The notes under the pieces: model-generated | Database searches by the model: none | What the model was told of the DNA's origin: nothing | Seen by the model: only the letters and a program-made list of their open reading frames with translations | From: Achatina immaculata | Lineage: Eukaryota > Mollusca > Gastropoda > Stylommatophora > Achatinidae | NCBI GenBank assembly: GCA_009760885.1 | Contig: CM019707.1 | Span: 32,343,602-32,407,601 of the forward strand | DNA length: 64,000 bases | Reading direction: 5' to 3' | Shown: positions 12,053 through 23,215 of the stretch, in pieces | Layout of the letters: each line of letters begins with the position of its first letter | Numbering within the stretch: position 1 is the stretch's first letter | Position numbers and translations under genes: made by a program

Positions 12053-12058
12053 TTTATT
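12053..12058 (-). terminator. Candidate ECT2 poly(A) signal
   Basis: AATAAA on the minus strand about 420 bp downstream of the proposed stop codon. It lies at the edge of a long A/T homopolymer, so chance occurrence is quite possible. Confidence 0.25.
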
Positions 12059-12475
12059 TCCTGTACTGAAACGTAGAGTTTGGCTTCCTGAGCTGCACTT
12101 TGCTGGGAGAGTAGATGCATCTCAGTGTTTCATGATGTGCTGTCAGAGAATGTGCCCCAGTTTCAGGCGCCTGAGCATGTGTAAATATGGCTGGACTGCT
12201 AACCTTGAACTTTGTACACATGTACAGAAGGGCTGATCTTGCTCTTGAAATCAGTTGCAGAGAATCACAATAAGTAAAAATGTAAACCATCATTCAGAAT
12301 GCAGAAAAAAAACACACACACACACACACCCCAAGCATGCTTTGTTTTGTAATCTGAACGCACTGTTCACAATATGCTCAAGTGATAACTGCACAACACC
12401 GATGCACAATATGTTCAAGTGATAACTGCACAACACTGATGCACAATCAACAAAGATCGAACATGTACTGCTTCA

Positions 12476-12637
12476 TCACAGGTACTTGTTTTTGCGAGCT
12501 GAGCTGCCACCGATGGTAGCCCACTTTGAAGGTGTCCCACTAGTCTTCCCAGCAGACTTAGGTGTATAGAACATATGCTTAGATGGTGCTAGTCTATGAT
12601 GGGAGTCTAGCACTGAACTGCTGGGGGAGTCTAAGTC
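12476..12637 (-). CDS. ECT2: ECT2 exon W19, C terminus and stop
   Basis: Acceptor CTGTTTACAG, then 53 codons and a TGA. The peptide is rich in Ser, Pro and Lys (DLDSPSSSVLDSH, MFYTPKSAGKTSG, SARKNKYL). It keeps phase 0 with W18. The vertebrate ECT2 tail is poorly conserved, so support comes from the splice site, the phase and the position directly downstream of recognised exons. The two Ser-Pro/Thr-Pro sites would suit mitotic kinases, but that is inference. A weak GT inside the last codons means further exons cannot be excluded. Confidence 0.7.
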   Translation of the reverse strand, partial: DLDSPSSSVLDSHHRLAPSKHMFYTPKSAGKTSGTPSKWATIGGSSARKNKYL

Positions 12638-12814
12638 CTGTAAACAGAAGTTAACAAGCTGTTACAGAGCAGTACATGGAGCAATACACATGCAATACAT
12701 ATGACAATGCTATCAGTCTGACTAAACTTCTGTTTTAATCTTAATCATCATCATCATCGTCATCCTTAGTAGCAACAGTATGGACAGTCATATTTATCTA
12801 CTGTATGCTACACT

Positions 12815-13060
12815 TTGGTGCCACTGTAATGTAGTAATTAGTATACTCCTTGCTCATCAGAAGGTTCTCAGTTCGATTTCAAACCCACCAGCTCTAGAGT
12901 TCACCCAGCCTCAAAAACTGGGTACCTGGGGCTTCCCTAGGAAAACAAAGACAGTGAAGACAAGTACTAGCATCTCTATCTCAAATGCTGTAATGGCCTA
13001 GAAATGTGGAGGTATTAGCACTTCACATCCGTACGGCACACAGATGCTATGGAAGATAGA
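12815..13060 (+). mobile_element. tRNA-derived SINE, family S1
   Basis: A tRNA-like head (A-box-like TAATGTAGTAATTAGTATAC, B-box-like CAGTTCGATTTC) leads into a body with CTTCCCTAGGAAAAC. The body is shared almost base for base with the copy at 39885-40135 and ends in a TATGGAAGATA-like tail. It lies in the W18/W19 intron. Confidence 0.65.
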
Positions 13061-13735
13061 TTAAATGCTGTACTTAATATGCCTGATCAGAACAAATGTT
13101 CTTCTTTTCTCTCATGCCATTTGGGCATATTGTGCCTGTGTTACTCTTTGATTGTTAATTTTTTTTCACTTTGAATTTTTCAAGATCTGTCAGATCCTCT
13201 AAGTCTGCTGTCATCTCACAATATGCCTCCCCAAAAATTCTAACTCTTTGCAAGCTTTCTTAGAAATTTTTAGTTTCTGGAGTAGATGAATGTAAATTCT
13301 GATTAGCTGATATCATAAAGCAGCGCTTGTAATGAGTTCCTCATATCTGTGTGGAGTATGTACCATAGATTTTGGTAATTTCTGAAGCACATACATAAAG
13401 AAGACTATCTCAGCAGGATCTATAGCATCCCTGCAATGTGTCACTGAATTGCACTGCATGGAGGCATGATAGTCAGCTATAGTTTTGCTGTCTCTGATGA
13501 CAATCTCATCTCTGTAACCTACTCATCTTAATTCTGATGTAAAAGATGCAAATGTCAACTTATCAAGAAAAAGTTATGGATGATAATCTCTCAGCAAAAG
13601 GTAATACATGACTCTAAACAAATGATAATCTCTCAGCAAAAGATATGGCTCTTGACAAAGGAGTATAAATGAAAATCTTTAAACACAAAGTTGTTAAAAA
13701 AAAAAATCTATACCTAAACCTTGAATCTAGGAATT

Positions 13736-14290
13736 AGCACCATCACACTCAGGGCACACCCGTACATGCTCTGCCCTCTGTTTTAGTAACCACCAAAGAG
13801 TATGAACACTAACTGTACCAGTCAGCTGTTGGTTCTGGCAACCTCAAATTCTACCAGCCAACCACCCGGCTCTGTCTTCTGTAGATGTGTCAACACGTGC
13901 CCCTTCCTCCTCCTGCACCAGGTCCTCAGCCAGCGACTGACGTGCTTATCTGCCCCATTCACAGGAATCATGTCTGTTTCAATAGCGTTATGGGCCACGT
14001 GACTAGCTACCTCACTGCCTCTCACTCTTGCGTGTCCTGGGCATTTTATCCAAGTCATAAAGATTGTCCCAAGAGATGAACCTGTTCATGATAAACTCCT
14101 CTCTATCTTGTGAAGCACGCTCCGATGGTCTGTCACCACCACACCGTGTCTACCATCCAGCTGAACCAGCCGAGACAATGCCTCAATTATCAACCACATG
14201 CTTGACATCACTGTAAAAGAGGCCCCTGCTTTCTGTGCCACCAGTCTGCCTAACCTATAGACGATGAAGCCCCATCCACTCTTTTTGCCT
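13736..14290 (-). mobile_element. LINE fragment, RNase H domain and ORF2 end
   Basis: Minus-strand frames give GWGFIVYRLGRLVAQKAGAS, VVVTDHRSVLHKIERSL and WIKCPGHARVRGSEVASHV. These are the TD-S and W-x-PGH-x-G-x-E-x-AD motifs of a type I RNase H domain carried by I-like LINEs. A CPECDG-like zinc motif (CALSVMV in the adjacent frame) follows. Several frameshifts and stops are present. It is related to the fragments at 24590-25460 and 61940-62440. Confidence 0.75.
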
Positions 14291-14376
14291 TTTTTTTTCT
14301 ATACTAACCAGGGCTAACAGAGCTGGGTCACATATTAGTGAATACTTTGCACAGCGAACATTTAACTATCACATAC

Positions 14377-14433
14377 CTGTAGTGAATATGCATCCAAGCT
14401 AAAAGTATCACTTGCATCATCATCATCATTCTT
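14377..14433 (-). CDS. ECT2: ECT2 exon W18 (acidic linker)
   Basis: Acceptor TTCATTACAG and donor CAG|GTATGT bound 19 codons: KNDDDDASDTFSLDAYSLQ. The exon is phase 0 at both ends and fits between W17 and W19. The sequence is not conserved in vertebrate ECT2, so the call rests on splice sites and phase. Length 57 nt; skipping would keep the frame. Confidence 0.7.
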
Positions 14434-14989
14434 CTGTAATGAAGAAAGTTTCTAATTAGTGACCATAGATCATAATTTATAAGGACAACAATGAGGGATT
14501 ATAGTGACATTTGACAAGTTGTGTGAAAGCAGGTGCAGAGCTGTTGAAGCACACTCCAGGCCTACTTGGCTGTAAAAACTGCAGCCCGCTATACTTGTGC
14601 CAAGGAAGTTGCTCTAAAATCTGAGGATCAGCCTGCAAAGAAAGTGAACTATAGTATGCTGCACATACTGTCAGTGAAATATAGAACAAGCAAATATAGT
14701 GACTTGGAATCAAATGTAAGATTTTCCAGAAAATTATTATGTGTCAGAATTTTTTTCATTCAAAACTGGAAGAAAATTTTTGAGCAAAACTTTTTTTATT
14801 GGTATAAGTCAGGGGAAGAGGCAGATTAGAGCAACTACAGTTCAGGTACACACAGAAAGATTCATTTTGAAGACCAAACAACTATTCCTACAGCTCCTGT
14901 AGGTGTTTGTGTAAAAAACAAAAGTTACAAACATCCATGACCATAAGTTTTTGTTTAAGCTTTGCTTCTGGCTCACAACACTCCTAAAA

Positions 14990-15402
14990 AATAATGTAAT
15001 ATATCCTCCATTAGCACAGATCTGTCTTTTATGTAATACATTCTCCATTAGCACAGATCTGTCTTTTATGTAATATATCCTTCATTAGCACAAATCTGTC
15101 TTTTATGTAATATATCCTCCATTAGCACAGATCTGTCTTTTATGTAATATATCCTCCATTAGCATAGATCTGTCTTTTATGTAATATATCCTCCATTAGC
15201 ATAGATCTGTCTTTTATGTAATATATCCTCCATTAGCATAGATCTGTCTTTTATGTAATATATCCTCCATTAGCACAGATCTGTCTTTCATGCAATATAT
15301 CCTCTATTGGCACAGATCTGTCTTTCATGTAATATATCCTCCATTAGCACAGATCTGTCTTTCATGCAATATATCCTCCATTAGCACAGATCTGTCTTTC
15401 AT
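14990..15402. repeat. 37-bp minisatellite, ~11 copies
   Basis: Unit built on CCATTAGCACAGATCTGTCT and TTTATGTAATATAT. Each unit contains the 6-bp palindrome AGATCT. Most variation is at GCACAG/GCATAG and TTTTAT/TTTCAT. Confidence 0.95.
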
Positions 15403-16140
15403 GGCTAATGGCTAGCAAACAGTCCTTCTATAATGAATATAGGCACCTGGTTTGGTCAGGAATAGGGAAGAAAAGCAACCAGGATGATGTGCTAACCATA
15501 TCATCTTCTAGTGGGCTGACAGGTCAGGGCACATGCAAACACTAATGACATGTCCCATATGTGTCTAAACAAGAGGATCAGAGTTCCTTTTCTTCAGTCC
15601 CTAGATATCATTTACCTTGATCTGTTTATTCCATGACTTTCTATTAACAGTAGCATGGATCTCCTTGATCTTCTTCTGTGATGCCTACAGAATGCATTTT
15701 CACTATTTATTTTTCACCCACATAACTGTAGTACGTGCCCACAACAACTTCTATCTCCCTGGAACGGTCAGCTGGTGTTCCCTGCAGGCCATGCTTGTCA
15801 GGGTGCCGAGGCTTGGGAGCAGGTCATGGCTGACATTTTTTTCAGTCCCTACCTGGAGCATGCAATGCTTCTTTATCAGGTTCAACCAGTACGGCAACCA
15901 CAGCATTCCCTGTCGTACAGGTGGGTGACAGATCCTGGTTTAGATATGGTTCACTAACCCTGATGCTAGCAGCATGTCAGCTATGGGCTGCTTCACACCC
16001 CAAATAACAAACCTCACGCTACATATGTGTCATGAAATATGGAATGAGCCATTCTTTCTTTATGGAAGACTTCTTGACATGCTGTGCCACCATTAATCAC
16101 CAGCTCACTGACCAGGCATTTCTTCTCCACCTTTCCCAGC
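15403..16140. other. Intronic stretch, no feature recognised
   Basis: Lies in the W17/W18 intron. Open frames occur but lack codon structure or splice support. Confidence 0.5.
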
Positions 16141-16142
16141 CA

Positions 16143-17060
16143 TTAAGGCTCATTGCTGCTGATAAAGTTCACCTCTATTCCTCTATTTCTAATCTTTTCT
16201 TTCCAGTTGGTGACATCAATTTCTTTTATATCCTCTCCTACATTGTCTTTCCTTCTCTGTCTTGGTCTACCCCTTGGTTTTGTTGCCCTCATTTCTTGTG
16301 CATAGATAATTTTCATTTGTCTGTTCTCTTCCATTCTTTCTACATAGCCCAGCCAGCGTAGTCTAGTCAGTTTCAAGACATTTATAATTTGTTGGGATTT
16401 AAATAAGCTGTTCAGTTCAGTGTTCTTTCTAGCTCTCTATTCTCCACTGTTGGCATTCTTTATGGGCTCAAATATTCTTCTCAGGATCTTGTTCTGAAAG
16501 ATCTGCAATTGTTGTTCATCTTTCTTTGTTGTACTCCATGTTTCTGAACCATACATGACAGCTGGTCTTATTATAGTTTTGTAGATTGTTATTCTGATGT
16601 TTTGGGACAGGATTTTGGATTTTAAAAGGTGTTGCAAGGCAAAGTATATTTTATTCCCCATCTGTACTCTGATTTTAATTTCCTCGCTTACTGTGTTGCT
16701 TCTGTTGAAGGTTGTGCCTAGATATATGTATGTTTCTTCTTTCCTAATAATCATATCTCAAACATTTATATAATCTGAATCATTCTGCCTCTGGTCTCTT
16801 GATATCTTCATATACTCTGTCTTATCTTGGTTAATGGTCAAGCCCACTTTTAGTGCCACATCTCTCAGGTGTATGCAGATATTGATGACTTTTTGGATTG
16901 TTCCCCACACCAGGTCGATATCATCAGCACATCCTAGTATTTTAGCTTGTTCTTCTGTACTGTTTTTTCTTTAACTCTTCTGATTACCTTTTCTAGTACT
17001 AGGTTGAATAGTAATGGAGATAATGTATCACCTTGTTTTAAACCAGTTCTTATACAGTAG
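16143..17060 (-). mobile_element. LINE fragment (family B), RT palm to ORF2 end
   Basis: Minus-strand pieces in order: ILGCADDIDLVW (equivalent of the FADD box, with CADD), ALKVGLTINQDKTEYM, YIYLGTTFNRSNTVSEEIKI, RPAVMYGSETWS, RLRWLGYVERMEENRQM and ATKPRGRPRQRRKDNV. This is the usual order from the RT catalytic core to the C terminus of an APE-type LINE. Frameshifts occur near 16435 and 16755. No 3' tail or target-site duplication was found. Confidence 0.85.
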
Positions 17061-17139
17061 GGTTCTGACTTTATTCATTTATATATTACCATATTCTGTG
17101 CATCTTTCATGCATTCTGGTCAAACTGATTAATTTATTC

Positions 17140-17790
17140 TTATCTTCTTATATCTTACATCCTTCTGTGCCATTAAACATCACACAGGACTCGCATGGTA
17201 GTTCACCAAGTTTTCCTGTTTTCGGCGAGCTTTTCAACCTCATCAAAGCATTTTATGCCCACTAAACTGGCCTCTCTTAACAATGTCCTCTTTAGAGTTT
17301 CACATGGCTGGCCTCTTTTTCTTCGGTCTGTTGTGTTCCACTTGATAGCTCGTTTTGGGATTCTCTAATTGTTTCTTCTCATCAAGTGCCAACATATGTC
17401 CATCTCCTTTTCCTGATCACCCATGAGACTGGTTGTTGTTCAGTCATCTACCTTATCTCTGAATGGTTCTTGAATTTGTTCCACTTGATGCCGAGTATTT
17501 TACTTAGGCATTTGTTTTAAAAAAAAGTCTAGTTTCTTGTCTGTTGCTTTAATTATTTTCCAGCTTTCACTTGCATAAATGAGGGTGGATATTACATTTG
17601 AATTGAATAGTCTTAACTCGGTTTTTGTGCTTATAACTTTTGAGTGCCAGTGAAGACAGAGTATCTGTTTTTTCTTGTATCGAAATCACATTGTCACTGA
17701 TAAGAGTTATGTCATCAGCAAAATCAAGATCCTCTAGTTGGGGCCCATGTACCCAATCAATACCTGTGTTGCCTGTGCAGCATTATTTAT
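17140..17790 (-). mobile_element. LINE family A fragment
   Basis: The reverse complement aligns with the LINE at 29699-31278 from the RT catalytic core (DFADDITLISD) through KTRLFNS-like thumb sequence to the C-terminal block and the GACGTTTAA/GGATGTAAGATATAAG tail. It is internally deleted between the core and the thumb. It lies directly beside the family B fragment in the same orientation. Confidence 0.85.
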
Positions 17791-17932
17791 TAATAATATT
17801 TTATTACTAATTTACTACTGTCAATAATTTATTATTAATAACAATAGTAACAGTTCATTAATAACAATAATTTATTATTAATAATAGTATATTAATATAT
17901 ATATATAATATATATTTATATATATACATATG
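17785..17932. repeat. (TTA/ATT)n and (TA)n A+T-rich tract
   Basis: Imperfect TTA/TAAT trinucleotide runs grading into ATATAT. No gene. Confidence 0.85.
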
Positions 17933-17987
17933 GCTGCATGTTAGAAGTTAAAACATCAGAAGGACCTTACTCTAGCCATCTACTTAC

Positions 17988-18150
17988 AGTCAAGTCATAA
18001 GTGCTGGCAAGTCTACGCACAGCTCCTTTCTCAGAGTGTTTAGATTCTCCTGCAAATGGACTTAAGCCATTCATCATCCCAGATACAGCTTTCTTCAACC
18101 TGCTCGGTGTTTTGTTGAAGGAGAAAGCTCGGCTTACTTTCCTACCAAAC
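17988..18150 (-). CDS. ECT2: ECT2 exon W17, polybasic tail
   Basis: Acceptor CTTTCTAG and donor ACT|GTAAGT. The codon split after W16 gives KFGRKVSRAFSFNKTPSRLK, which matches the vertebrate KKVTRAFSFSKTPKRALRRA region. In the family this polybasic cluster binds acidic membrane lipids and carries a mitotic Thr-Pro phosphorylation site. The KTP and flanking basic residues are kept here. The second half (GAVRRLASTYDLT) is also basic. Phase 2 to 0. Confidence 0.93.
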
Positions 18151-18532
18151 CTAGAAAGTATGATATGAAAAACAGTATGAGATTGTATTTCTCACTGATG
18201 AACTTTCTGTATTACTTCACACATCTAAGAAGGGGGTTTGGGGGGGGGGGGAGGTGACCATAACAGCATGGCAACAGCCTGTTATCAGAACTGTGAAGAA
18301 GTAAATCAAGGTCTTGATCAGTGTTGGTTCACTAGAAGTCTGGACAATACTATATCTAATACAGGCATCTCAGCTCCCGGAAACTTGTGATGAATCTCAT
18401 CTAAAAAATATCAGGGAGGTAGGTGTGCCTAAATCAACTAGTAATATGCTCTCTGTAACCAGCAGCGAGTTCCATACCCTCTGTTATCACTCTCAAACTG
18501 ACCCAGTCATAAAGATGGCTATTTGGCATAAT

Positions 18533-18716
18533 GTCTTACATCCTTCTCGTGCCGCTAAACGTCACATAGGGCCCGCATGGTAGTTCGCCAAGGTTTCCTG
18601 TTTTCAGAGAGTTTTTTTCAATCTCATCAAGGGATGATATGCCCAATGAACTGGCCTCTCTTAACAATGTCCTCTTTAGAGTTTCATGTGGTCGACCTTT
18701 TTTTTTCATTTGGCAT
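18533..18716 (-). mobile_element. LINE family A, 3' terminus (in duplication copy 1)
   Basis: The reverse complement matches the last ~180 bp of the LINE at 29699-31278, including GTGACGTTTAGCGGCACGAG and the AGGATGTAAGACAT tail. The identical sequence recurs at 20162-20345 because of the tandem duplication. Confidence 0.85.
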
Positions 18717-18837
18717 AATATGGTGAAGAAAATTTTCTAAGCTCCTCACACAACAAGACAACTGGGTTATATTACAGATATGACTGTCAGTAGATTAAGG
18801 GAAAATAGGATATTACACAATTTTATTTCATGAATAT

Positions 18838-19300
18838 AGACAGGGTGATTAAAAAAAGAATGCTAACACTACATGGCAATATCCTCATTAAGTCATAGGG
18901 TCTCCACTTGTTCGTCACCGCTGTCAACACATTTCTGAAACCTATCCCATGAACTCTGCAGAGTCCATGAAGCATATTTATGGTAGTATTGTTTCCACAA
19001 TATTTGTAATATGCTCTCTGAGACAGTGTATGCTGCACGTCGTGGCAGCAAACACACGTTCTTAGACCATACCCCCCACGGCCAAAACTCACACGGAGTA
19101 AGATCTGGTGAATGTGCTGGCCGGGTTAGAAGTCCTCCTCTGCAACCCATCACCCTGGAAAATGTAATGTCAAGACAGGTATGGACATTCCAAGCAAAAG
19201 TGTGATGGAGCACCATCCAGCTGAAAGTATCCAGACTGCAGGGTTTCTTGACATGTCTAGACAGATATATCTGAATGTGGCCCAAGTCATAGCTCAGGAA
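18838..19300 (-). mobile_element. Tc1/mariner-type remnant (copy 1)
   Basis: Minus strand: WMVLHHTFAWNVHTCLDITF, then LTRPAHSPDLTPCEFW. This is the second and third catalytic block of a mariner-like transposase (QDGAPPHFA... and SPDLTPCDFFLWG in relatives), with the catalytic Asp of the first motif lost. The right-hand terminus (plus strand at 18840) reads CAGGGTGATTAAAAAAAGAA, a plausible TIR. The 5' half of the element is missing. Confidence 0.8.
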
Positions 19301-19636
19301 CAGAAAGATTACAATCTGTTATGGTAATGCAAATTTCAGTCAACTAGCAAATAATGAAGAATGTAAAGAAATGGAAACATACGCATCATTTAAGTTTTAA
19401 TGAATTGTAATACATTAAATTCTTTGTCTTCTCCCTGGCACTCCTCATGCCATAACATATGCTTACGCCAATAAATCTATCAGCTACAGGTCAGTTCTCA
19501 AGCTGGTTGCTCTCTTCTAGCACATAGACTGAAGACACACTGTTGAAGCACCAGTCTTCAACTTTGAAGCTTTTGTTTCTTCTTAAGAAGGACTGCATGA
19601 CTTCCCCTTCCATGGAAGTGTACGGACGCTTGTTCC

Positions 19637-19878
19637 CAGCCAGGTATTCCCATTTGTTAACTATAGTTAAGTTGTTCCCAGCCAGATATCCCCATTTGTT
19701 AACTATAGTTAAGTTGTTCCCAGCCAGATATCCCTATTTGTTAACTATAGTTAAGTTGTTCCCAGCCAGATATCCCATTGTTAACTATAGTTAAGTTGTT
19801 CCCAGCCAGATATCCCCATTTGTTAACTATAGTTAAGTTGTTCCCAGCCAGATATCCCTATTTGTTAACTATAGTTAA
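19637..19878. repeat. 42-bp array with 14-bp palindrome, 6 copies
   Basis: Unit GTTCCCAGCCAGATATCCCC plus ATTTGTTAACTATAGTTAA and a few bases. Each unit holds the perfect palindrome TTAACTATAGTTAA. One unit lacks 3 bases. The duplicated array at 21266-21470 has five copies. Confidence 0.95.
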
Positions 19879-19995
19879 GGACTTTATATGAGAGCACATT
19901 ACAACTCTTCTTATCATCTGTTTCTAACTTGCAAGTCTGATATTTCACTGAGTCTTCCTCTAATTATTGACATGACACACAAATATCACACTTAC

Positions 19996-20019
19996 TTAGA
20001 GGCTTTATTTTCCTTGTGA
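19996..20019 (-). pseudogene. Orphan 24-nt 3' end of ECT2 exon W16
   Basis: Identical to the last 24 nt of exon W16 and still followed by its GTAAGT donor (19990-19995), but cut off from the acceptor and first 56 nt by the duplication breakpoint. It cannot act as a normal exon. Confidence 0.9.
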
Positions 20020-20161
20020 TGAATCTCATCTAAAAAATATCAGGGAGGTAGGTGTGCCTAAATCAACTAGTAATATGCTCTCTGTAACCAGCAGCGAGTT
20101 CCATACCCTCTGTTATCACTCTCAAACTGACCCAGTCATAAAGATGGCTATTTGGCATAAT

Positions 20162-20345
20162 GTCTTACATCCTTCTCGTGCCGCTAAACGTCACATAGGG
20201 CCCGCATGGTAGTTCGCCAAGGTTTCCTGTTTTCAGAGAGTTTTTTTCAATCTCATCAAGGGATGATATGCCCAATGAACTGGCCTCTCTTAACAATGTC
20301 CTCTTTAGAGTTTCATGTGGTCGACCTTTTTTTTTCATTTGGCAT
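20162..20345 (-). mobile_element. LINE family A, 3' terminus (in duplication copy 2)
   Basis: Same fragment as at 18533-18716; see the duplication entries. Confidence 0.85.
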
Positions 20346-20466
20346 AATATGGTGAAGAAAATTTTCTAAGCTCCTCACACAACAAGACAACTGGGTTATA
20401 TTACAGATATGACTGTCAGTAGATTAAGGGAAAATAGGATATTACACAATTTTATTTCATGAATAT

Positions 20467-20929
20467 AGACAGGGTGATTAAAAAAAGAATGCTAACACTA
20501 CATGGCAATATCCTCATTAAGTCATAGGGTCTCCACTTGTTCGTCACCGCTGTCAACACATTTCTGAAACCTATCCCATGAACTCTGCAGAGTCCATGAA
20601 GCATATTTATGGTAGTATTGTTTCCACAATATTTGTAATATGCTCTCTGAGACAGTGTATGCTGCACGTCGTGGCAGCAAACACACGTTCTTAGACCATA
20701 CCCCCCACGGCCAAAACTCACACGGAGTAAGATCTGGTGAATGTGCTGGCCGGGTTAGAAGTCCTCCTCTGCAACCCATCACCCTGGAAAATGTAATGTC
20801 AAGACAGGTATGGACATTCCAAGCAAAAGTGTGATGGAGCACCATCCAGCTGAAAGTATCCAGACTGCAGGGTTTCTTGACATGTCTAGACAGATATATC
20901 TGAATGTGGCCCAAGTCATAGCTCAGGAA
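20467..20929 (-). mobile_element. Tc1/mariner-type remnant (copy 2)
   Basis: Same fragment as at 18838-19300, with an identical translation through its longest minus-strand frame. Confidence 0.8.
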
Positions 20930-21265
20930 CAGAAAGATTACAACCTGTTATGGTAATGCAAATTTCAGTCAACTAGCAAATAATGAAGAATGTAAAGAAA
21001 TGGAAACATACGCATCATTTAAGTTTTAATGAATCGTAATACATTAAATTCTTTGTCTTCTTCTCTGGCACTCCTCCCCCCATAACATATGCTTACGCCA
21101 ATAAATCTGTCAGCTACAGGTAAGTTCTCAAGCTGCTTGCTCTCTTCTAGCACATAGACTGAAGCCACACTGTTGAAGCACCAGTCCTCAACTTTGAAGC
21201 TTTTGTTTCTTCTTAAGAAGGACTGCATGACTTCCCCTTCCCTGGAAGTGTACGGACGCTTGTTC

Positions 21266-21470
21266 CCAGCCAGGTATTCCCATTTGTTAACTATAGTTAA
21301 GTTGTTCCCAGCCAGATATCCCTATTTGTTAACTATAGTTAAGTTGTTCCCAGCCAGATATCCCCATTTGTTAACTATAGTTAAGTTGTTCCCAGCCAGA
21401 TATCCCCATTTGTTAACTATAGTTAAGTTGTTCCCAGCCAGATATCCCCATTTGTTAACTATAGTTAAGG
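21266..21470. repeat. 42-bp palindromic array, 5 copies
   Basis: Copy-2 counterpart of 19637-19878, one unit shorter. Confidence 0.95.
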
Positions 21471-21585
21471 ACTTTATATGAGAGCACATTACAACTCTTC
21501 TTATCATCTGTTTCTAACTTGCAAGTCTGATATTTCACTGAGTCTTCCTCTAATTACTGACATGACACACAAATATCACACTTAC

Positions 21586-21665
21586 TTAGAGGCTTTATTT
21601 TCCTTGTGAAGATCTTTAGTGGTGATATTTAGCTCCTCTCCATTTATTCTGGCTAAAAACGTGTC
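21586..21665 (-). CDS. ECT2: ECT2 exon W16 (after PH domain)
   Basis: Acceptor TTATTAATCAG, donor TAA|GTAAGT. Encodes DTFLARINGEELNITTKDLH, then KENKAS and part of a Lys codon completed by W17. It aligns with vertebrate ENLIYTADPESFEVNTKDMD, most clearly at the NTKD/TTKD block. Phase 0 to 2. Its 3' end forms the right breakpoint of the tandem duplication to its left. Confidence 0.88.
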
Positions 21666-22011
21666 CTGATTAATAACAAAGAAGTAGAAATTAGCTAAAA
21701 CTTGAGCAAAGAAATGCTCACATGAGTCAATTACACACTAAATGGAGGAGACATTTTGAGCCTACAGCTCCAGATTTAAACTTGTTTGGTTGGGGCCCAG
21801 CAAAGTGAGAAAGTTATAACTGAAATAACAGATAAGAAAAACCAGTAATTGTCTGGATGACTCAAATTTATTTCACAAAAAAAAAAAAAAACTGTCACTA
21901 AAACAAGGGTAATCTTCATTTGTAAAGGCAAATATTTCAAACATAAACATGCTCTTAATCTTCAAATAACCTTTATCTATGTCTTGGCCCAATAATTGTC
22001 CATGCAGCATT

Positions 22012-22290
22012 TCACATTACATAGATCAGGAAGATCATGCTACATAGATCAGGAAGAACATGCTACATAGATCAGTAAGAACATGCTACATAGATCAGTA
22101 AGAACATGTTACATAGATCAGGAAGAACATGTTACATAGATCAGGAAGAACATGCTACATAGATCAGGAAGAACATGCTACACAGATCAGGAAGAACATG
22201 CTACATAGATCAGGAAGATCATGCTACATAGATCAGGAAGAACATGCTACATAGATCAGGAAGAACATGCTACATAGATCAGGAAGGATC
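22012..22290. repeat. 23-bp minisatellite, ~12 copies
   Basis: Unit ACATGCTACATAGATCAGGA plus AGA. Variants swap GCTAC/GTTAC, GGAAG/GTAAG and AAC/ATC. Confidence 0.95.
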
Positions 22291-22299
22291 CAACTCAGA

Positions 22300-22775
22300 A
22301 GATGTAATACCCATCTTTATATATGAATGTGAAAGCTGGAAAACAATAAAAAAAAAAAAAACCCAGCAGACTGGATGCATTCAAAAACGAATGTCTAAGA
22401 AAAATACTCTGTGTACAATGAAATGAACTCAAGACCAAAGCAGAGATAAGAGAAATGAGCATGCAGCAACAGTCCCAGCAGTGTTCAAGAAAAGAAGGTG
22501 GATATATAAGGGCCACATGATGTGATAAAATAATCAGAGCATGTGGGTCACATTATGAGATGAAATAATCAGAGAATCACAAAGCAAGCCAAGAAATGAG
22601 AAACAGTTGAAAAAAGAAAAAGGGGCCAACCTTGAAGAACACTAACATGAAAGGCTAAGACGACTGGCATCAAATCCCTTAACGAGACTGAAAAACTGGT
22701 CGATAACAGAGACTTGTGGGAAAACACACAGCAAGTCCTATGTGACGCCTGACATCACAGGAAGGATATAAGGTA
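22300..22775 (+). mobile_element. LINE family A fragment, ORF2 end and tail
   Basis: Starts CTTTATATATGAATGTGAAA (ALIYACESWKT region of the LINE at 29699-31278) and runs in order through the GHxxR, GRPRE, SLxETEKLV and TGTGACGCCTGA blocks to the GGATATAAGGTATAAG tail. Many frameshifts. Its 5' boundary is the 23-bp array. Confidence 0.8.
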
Positions 22776-22887
22776 TAAGCATTTCACAACTGGATTTCCA
22801 ATGACAAATGAAACCTATCTACATTCTATCTTATCCAAGCCATATAAAGAAATCTTGTATCATTATATCATGTACTATAAACTATTT

Positions 22888-23215
22888 ATCAGAATCCTAG
22901 AATGCAGGAGCTGCAATTGTGTAGTAGATTAGGCACTTACTTGCCGGCCAGGCGACCTGGTTTTGATTTCCACCCACCATGGTGGAGGTCAGACCATGGC
23001 TTGCAACCCCCAACCCCCCCAGTTCACACAGCCTCAAGAAACAAAGGGTACCAGGGTTAACTCTCTGGGAAGGAAGAGGAATGATGCTGCTAGCTACAGA
23101 GCTCATGCTGATGGTGACACTAGTCAGTAGTTTCTGATCAACAGATAACCAGGCAGCAGAGCACTTATGGTTTGAGCGTGTGCAATGACGCTGTTTCACA
23201 ACTCGTACCTTTACC
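22888..23215 (+). mobile_element. tRNA-derived SINE, family S3
   Basis: The head GTGTAGTAGATTAGGCACTT is A-box-like and GACCTGGTTTTGATTTCC is B-box-like, at normal tRNA spacing. The body shares CACACAGCCTCAA and the GGTACC-type block with family S1. Intronic, in W15/W16. Confidence 0.55.

Larger units (their letters stand above)
18391..20019. repeat. Tandem duplication, copy 1 (1,629 bp)
   Basis: 18391-20019 is repeated at 20020-21609 with only a few substitutions and one fewer 42-bp subrepeat in copy 2. The heptamer CTTGTGA occurs at the left edge (18384-18390), at the junction (20013-20019) and at the right edge (21603-21609), consistent with microhomology-mediated duplication. Copy 1 contains a LINE A fragment, a Tc1/mariner fragment, the 42-bp array and a 24-nt piece of exon W16. 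Confidence 0.95.
20020..21609. repeat. Tandem duplication, copy 2 (1,590 bp)
   Basis: Second copy of the 18391-20019 unit. It ends inside exon W16, at the CTTGTGA heptamer, and is continuous with the intact exon. It is therefore probably the original locus and copy 1 the inserted duplicate. It contains the same LINE A fragment (20162-20345) and Tc1/mariner fragment (20467-20929). Confidence 0.93.
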
